Shown: in pieces, positions 58,800 through 64,000 of the stretch
Numbering within the stretch: position 1 is the stretch's first letter
Layout of the letters: every line of letters starts with the position of its first letter
From: Cyprinodon diabolis
Lineage: Eukaryota; Chordata; Actinopteri; Cyprinodontiformes; Cyprinodontidae
Assembly: GCA_030533445.1 (NCBI GenBank)
Contig: CM060064.1
Location: 27,774,126 to 27,838,125, forward strand
Length of the DNA stretch: 64,000 nt
Direction: 5' to 3'
Position numbers and translations under genes: made by a program
Notes under the pieces: generated by a model
Databases searched by the model: none
Told to the model about the DNA's origin: nothing
What the model saw: the letters and a program-made list of their open reading frames with translations, nothing else

Positions 58800-60998
58800 T
58801 ATGTGAGCTACATTTGAGTTCTCCTTCAATGAGCATGGTCAGTTTTATCAACCAGTTTTTCGGTTGGATTAGCTTTTTATTAGGTTTTTATTCTTTTTAT
58901 GAAGGTAACGGAAAAAGGGTGTAAAATGTGCTAAGAGAATCATGAACACCTGTTTGTAGGAACACAGTAGATACTATTATGGTATCACATTTCATTATTT
59001 CAAAGTGTTTGGAAAAGCCCATACCCACTAAAGGTTTGAGATTTTACAGTGGAGGCACTGTTTGGATTATACTGTAGGACAAATACTGGGAGCTAATAAC
59101 AATAATCCAAGGTGATTTGACGCTATTGCCTTTAGCTGTAAGCCGGTAAAGACTAGACTTAGAGCGCTTTCTTTTCACACTATATCAGCTTTCTATAGAT
59201 GGGGCCTCTGTAATTAGATTGGTGTTAATAGTCTAATAATACAGACTTCCAAGAACTTTGTAATCCAGCCAAGGGCTATTCTTCCAGCTGGTCATGTGTA
59301 ATGTTCTACACTAATGTGATCTTGGCTGTAAGAAAGGCTGCATGCTTCTGCAGTAAACATCTATGTAGATTCTATGAATTCATCTAAATGGACCGTCTAT
59401 AAGTTATTTTTAGTTGAAAATGTGGCGATTGTAAGCATAATATTTGTATGACTAAGTTATATTTAATGGCTGAAAGATTAAGGATTTCAATGATCTCATA
59501 TTAAGGCAAAGTTAACACCCAGATTTGTAAGATCCATGTGTGAAAACTGTTCCAAAATTTCAATGGGTTTGGCTTGGGATTATATGCAGATGGTGGCAAT
59601 CAAAGCAAAATATGATTACAAAGTCAATTTTATGCCTGAACATGCCCATCTATTTTGAGTTGCTTTTTGAAAAATTACTTTAAGCTTATATGCCGTGATT
59701 ATTATTAGATATAATTATTGGGTATAATGGACAGCTTTACTTTAATTGTCAATGTTGCACCTGTGTTAGCTTCCTTCTCCGGCTGCCAAAACATGCTGCT
59801 GTGATCGATTCTTACAAAGAACATCCTTTAGTCTTAAAATTCTTCCCTGGCAGTGTGAATGTGCTTCTGCCTGTTTCCTGGTGAATTATGAAAGGTTTTT
59901 TTCCTTTGCCTCATTCTAGTAAAGGACACCATCTGTTAGCCATTAAGAATTTGGATGAAGACCACCATCCTCTTTTCTTACACCCTGTTTTGACTCCCAG
60001 TAACATTCAAAGTCTGACCTGACCTCTCTCAACCCAGCTGTCCTCAGAAAACTGGACCCACAACCTGTCCTCACCATCAGATTTGCATCATTTTGGTGTT
60101 CAGATTACAATAAATCACTCAAGCTAAGCATGCTTGTCTTAATGCATGAATGACCCTCTGTTGATCAGCTTTGGTGGTGGTTTGAAACATCCACATAGGA
60201 ACACGCTGTCCATGTGTCCACTGGCCAAGGACAAGCATGGGTGTGTATGTCTGCTTGTGTGTGGCCTCCTTAAGCTGCAATATATTGTGAGGACTGACCT
60301 TAGTTCAGAGATCAGATGAGGACATTTCTGAGTTCCCCTTCTGAATGCAGAGACTGTTCAAGCTGCCCACTTGTTCACTACATGCTCCATTATGTAGCAA
60401 GTCTACACCTTTAAGTTCTGGTAAATTGTAAAATGTTCTTCTATTCTAAAGTACACCAAATGTGTCGTTTTATGATAATCAAGAGGTACTGCATTAAGCC
60501 GTATTACATTTATCAAAACAGATTACACGTTGTTGCCCTACAGCTAAAGCAATGTATTAATTAACTCATATCAATGGAAGTCTACTTTACCATAATGTGG
60601 TTCAAATGTATGGTATAAAATAAATGTAGACAAAGATTTTAATGTAGTTCCTCTCTTTTTTGCTCTTAATAACTGTAACAGTCAACAATATTAATTTATG
60701 TTACTCATTATTATATCATAAGACAATTAGGAATTAATTTAAGCTTAAAAAATGAAAGTAAAAGCTCTAATTAAAAAGAGGGCTGTATCAAGGTGCAAAA
60801 GAGGTTTAATTTGTGTACATTTTTGAAACACCTCATTTCAGTTTCACTTGGTCGAATTCATTGAACTAAAATCTATTCATACTATTTTAATCACAGCCAG
60901 ACTTTTCTGAATATTTGAATTATTTTAAACACTAATCCAATAGTACTAACTTGGAAAAGAAAAAAAGGGCTGCACTTGGTTAATGTAGACTGTCAATG
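58800..60998. other. Non-coding stretch
   Basis: No gene recognised. The block 59130-59420 is less repetitive and contains TAATTAGATTGG, a homeodomain-type word, without further support for function. Confidence 0.45.
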
Positions 60999-61006
60999 GT
61001 TTATGG

Positions 61007-63394
61007 CAGGGGTCGGGAACCTTTTTGACTCAGAGAGCCATGACAGCAAAATATCTGGAAATTTATTTCAGTGAGAGCCATATAACATATTTTAAGACTG
61101 AATTCAACTAAATGCGAGTATAATAAGCCTCTCAACTTATTTTTTAAATAATGTCGTTATAATACTCACCATTAATGCGACTTCTGGTGCTGCATGGATT
61201 TGCTGATGGCTTTGTAGTCTGGTTGGTACTTGGTAAGGTTAAGCTTCATGCAAGCATTGAGGCTTTCATCCGTTAAACGTGATCGTAGGCTGGACTTGAT
61301 GTGGTTAAGATGTGAGAATGACTGCTCACATGCATACGTAGATCCAAACATGGTCAATACAGCAATACTCACACGCTGCAGCGTGTGGTATGTGACAGGA
61401 AGCGCGTTCCAAGTTTTGATAATCAGCTGGTCTTCGGGTTGAAGTTTTTTCATTTCTGCCCACATGTGCTTGCTCGCCAACTCTGCTTTTTGTCATGCAA
61501 TTCTTTCCAAATCTTCATTCAGTGACTTGAACTTATTCACCAACATGTCTGAGGCCTTCAAGTCAGCCACTTCTGCTTCAAAATCTCTGACAGAGACACC
61601 AGGAATGTAACTCAGGTCGGCTATGTTCAGTGAAGACTCGTTTGGATGGGTGATGAACTTGAAAAGACAAGTGTGCTCACGAAATTCTCCAAAGCGTGTT
61701 TTGAACGACTGTAGGAGACTGGATGTGAAGCCAGCTAGCCGGCGGAGATCAAAGTTTTGAGTGGGCTCACTTGCTGTGCATGCATCTTTAAAATTTCTCA
61801 ATTTTTCAAAATGTAGTAAACGACCTGTTTCAAGATCCATGATAAAGAGCTACAGCTTGTTTTCAAAAGCAAACACGGCTTGTTGAAGGGATAAGACTGT
61901 ATTTCCAGTTCCTTGCATTTTCACGTTGAGCTGGTTCAGATGTTCAGTCATATCCACGAGATAGTAAAACTTGAGGAGCCACTCAGTTTCGGCTAGCTCA
62001 GGATGCTCAATGCCTTTCATCGCAAGGAAAGTCCGGATTTCGTCCAGGCAAGGCGTAAAACGGCAAAGCACCTTCCCTCTTGACAACCAACGCACATTGC
62101 TGTGCAAAAGCAGACCATGATAGTTATTTCCAACTTCATCCAGCAATGTTTTAAACTGGCGATCATTTAGGGCTCGGGCAACAATAAAGTTGATCACACG
62201 AATGACCAGCGACATCACTTCGCCAAGCTGCCCGTCACACATCTGAGCACAAAGTGCCTCCTGGTGTAGAATGCAATGGAAACTTAGGATGGGTCTATTT
62301 TCATGTTCACGGAGAAGCGCCACAAATCCTTTGTTTTTTCCCACCACACACGGCGCACCATCAGTACACACTGAGAGAAGTTTATCCATAGGTAGATTTT
62401 TTCTTTGAGCGAACTCCATTAAAGACTTGAATAAATCCTCACCTCTTGTGGACCCTTTTATTGGCAGAACAGCAAGACTTTCTTCGCGCAGTGTGTCACC
62501 AGCAGGATATCTTGCAATCACACTGAACTGTGACAAATGGCTTGCGTCTGTTGACTCGTCCAAAGCCAGGGAAAAGAACAGCCCTGCATTTATGTCCTTC
62601 ACCTGCGTTTCCTCCACTTGGTTTGCCATCATGATGGTGCGATCATGAACAGCTCTTGCCGACAGAGGCATGTCTTTTATCCGTTTGATTATCTTGTCTT
62701 TGTTCGGAAGATCATTAAAAAGTTCATTGGCTACATCCAGCATGAACGTTTTAGCATACTCGCCATCTGTGAATGGTTTTCCGTTCCTCACTATTGCTAA
62801 AGATCCAGCAAAGCTAGCGGAATTATAGTCACCTTGTCGGGTCCATACGCGGAGCTGCTGCTGGCTAGCCTGCACGCTGCTCAGTAGCTCTTGGCACGCT
62901 TTCTTCCGGCTGTCCCCCGCCGGGTACTTTGACACAAAAGGTAGCATGGCGTGTGTCGAAGTGCCGCTTTACATTCGACCGTTTCATCGATGCAATTTTG
63001 TCATTGCAAATAAGACACACCGCAGAACCTGCTCTCTCCAAAAAGGCAAATTCTTCGGTCCATTCGTCCTGAAATGTACGATACTCCTCGTCTTTTTTTC
63101 TTTTTTCGATCTTCTTCGTTGAAGGGTTAGCTGTGAGCTACTGCCCGAGCAGACTGATTCAAAAGGGGGTTTACCCAGCAACAGCCAACGTAGGCTATTA
63201 TTATGCAATTAAAATAATGGACTGCTCCTGCAGCCAATAGCAACCCTGAACAGGACATGAGCAGCGGAATACCGATGCATGGATTAAAACAGATTTTATT
63301 TTATCCAAATTAAATATTTTGTTTTGTCTGCGAGCCAGATGATATCATCAAAAGAGCCACAAGTGGCTCGCAAGCCATACGTTCCCGACCCCTG
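61007..63394 (-). mobile_element. hAT DNA transposon with BED-finger transposase
   Basis: The ends read inward are CAGGGGTCGGGAACCT and CAGGGGTCGGGAACGT, the classic hAT/Charlie-type terminus, with GAGAGCCAT and GCGAGCCAC words just inside. GTTTATGG lies on both sides (60999-61006 and 63395-63402), a perfect 8-bp duplication. Length is 2388 bp. The transposase on the minus strand is nearly whole but carries several lesions. The perfect duplication and nearly identical ends point to a fairly young insertion. Confidence 0.95.
61172..63110 (-). pseudogene. hAT transposase (GTF2IRD2/ZBED5-like), broken
   Basis: The enzyme cuts and joins its own element. In order on the minus strand: a lysine-rich start and a BED zinc finger (about 63105-62944) with CLIC and, 17 residues on, HFDTRH; a one-base shift near 62938; then a 365-codon frame (62947-61850) with ALDESTD (D130), SVCTDGAPCVVG (D196), FHCILHQEALC and a VRWLSRG block. 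An in-frame TAG at 61850-61852 separates it from 61847-61493, and an in-frame TGA at 61493-61495 separates that from 61492-61172, which holds the C-terminal hAT dimerisation region (GSTYACEQSFSHLNHIKSSL). Both stops can be explained by single C-to-T changes. No ATG is seen upstream of the BED finger in its frame, so the original start is lost or spliced. Related proteins are the transposase-derived parts of GTF2IRD2 and ZBED5. Confidence 0.93.
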
Positions 63395-63409
63395 GTTTAT
63401 GGTAAAAAG

Positions 63410-64000
63410 CAGAGATGGGAAGTAACGAAGTACAAATACTTCGTTACTGTACTCAAGTAGATTTTTCTGATATTTTTACTTTACTTTACTACTTATTTTT
63501 ATAGCAACTTTTTACTTCTACTCCTTACATTTTTACACAAATATCTGTACTTTCTACTCGTTACATTTTAAAAAAATGGCTCGTTACTTTAGTTTTGAAT
63601 AATTTCAATGGAGTTACCGTTATTATTTTTCACGTCATCAATACCAAATTCAATCTAATTGGATGGGAATCTACATTGCATTTGACGCACCACTACAAGA
63701 TGAATCGACAGATTCGGCGGTATTCATTCGCGGCAAATCATTGCAGCTTGGTGGCGGTGGCGTTAGCATAGTAGTATGGACGACAAGATGATTGAAAATG
63801 AACACAACGGAGATCTAGTCCTATTGGCAGACATCCATTTAAAATGTAGGCAACGGCATGAAAAAAGTGGTTTCTACTTTTACTTTTATACTTTAAGTAA
63901 ATTTACAAGCCTGTACTTTGTTACTTTTACTTGAGTAAAGAAGTTTAATAGTACTTCCACTTTTACCAGAGTATTTTTTAACACAAGTATCTGTACTTTT
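63410..64000. mobile_element. Start of a further repeat, cut by the window edge
   Basis: It begins CAGAGATGGGAAGTAACG and is full of TACTTTTACTT-type words, a pattern I recognise from a very common fish DNA repeat. Near its start GTAACGAAGTA and TACTTCGTTAC form 11-bp arms around CAAA (63423-63448). The other end lies outside the window, so neither length nor duplication can be given. Confidence 0.65.

Overview
The window looks like a gene-poor, AT-rich stretch of a teleost fish genome. I find no host gene that I can name. The evidence for a ray-finned fish is the repeat content: a chromodomain Ty3/gypsy element of the Tf1/sushi type, an L1-Tx1 LINE remnant, L2-like LINE pieces, a piggyBac (PGBD4-like) element, several hAT elements, broken Tc1 copies, tRNA-derived SINEs, solo LTRs and a few short repeat sequences familiar from fish assemblies. 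Microsatellites and homopolymers are frequent.

Layout. 1-13 kb: non-coding, with old interspersed repeats near 1.65-2.03, 3.8-4.25 and 4.3-4.85 kb, a long (TA)n tract at 6.35-6.5 kb and a possible decayed element at 7.5-8.2 kb. 13.4-14.1 kb: two halves of a Tc1 transposase in opposite orientations. 15.2-15.8 kb: a second copy of the 3.8 kb repeat. 17.6-18.0 kb: a MITE with a 50-bp palindrome; a truncated reverse copy lies at about 22.0-22.17 kb. 20.3-20.8 kb: solo LTR. 22.8-26.1 kb: a piggyBac element with an uninterrupted 600-codon transposase on the minus strand, matching ends and TTAA on both sides. 26.7-27.5 kb: solo LTR. 27.5-29.8 kb: L2-like LINE with a SINE inside it. 31.0-32.2 kb: solo LTR containing a hAT first-exon fragment. 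34.65-35.05 kb: short hAT-type element. 37.6-38.2 kb: LINE endonuclease fragment. About 39.0-39.2 kb: SINE.

41.4-48.2 kb: a complete LTR retrotransposon on the plus strand, with two nearly identical 712/713-bp LTRs, a 5-bp target duplication and gag, protease, RT, RNase H, integrase and chromodomain remnants. Its pol is split by a 1.09-kb TA-flanked inverted-repeat element that is probably a pogo/Tigger derivative. The 11 nt next to its 5' LTR are the exact complement of 11 nt inside the LTR, which is the arrangement used for self-primed reverse transcription in Tf1. 50.0-53.1 kb: decayed LINE fragments, including an L1-Tx1 ORF2 C-terminus. 55.9-57.4 kb: a minus-strand solo LTR carrying a nested 1.01-kb hAT-type element with a perfect 8-bp duplication. 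58.4-58.8 kb: an unidentified exon-like open frame followed by a 58-bp microsatellite hairpin. 61.0-63.4 kb: a nearly complete BED-finger hAT transposon on the minus strand, disabled by two nonsense codons and a frameshift. 63.4-64.0 kb: start of a further repeat that runs off the window.

No host operon or pathway is visible. The biology here is a history of mobile elements, several of which have boundaries that can be fixed to the base by target-site duplications. The two strongest signals are the intact piggyBac copy and the self-priming signature of the gypsy element.
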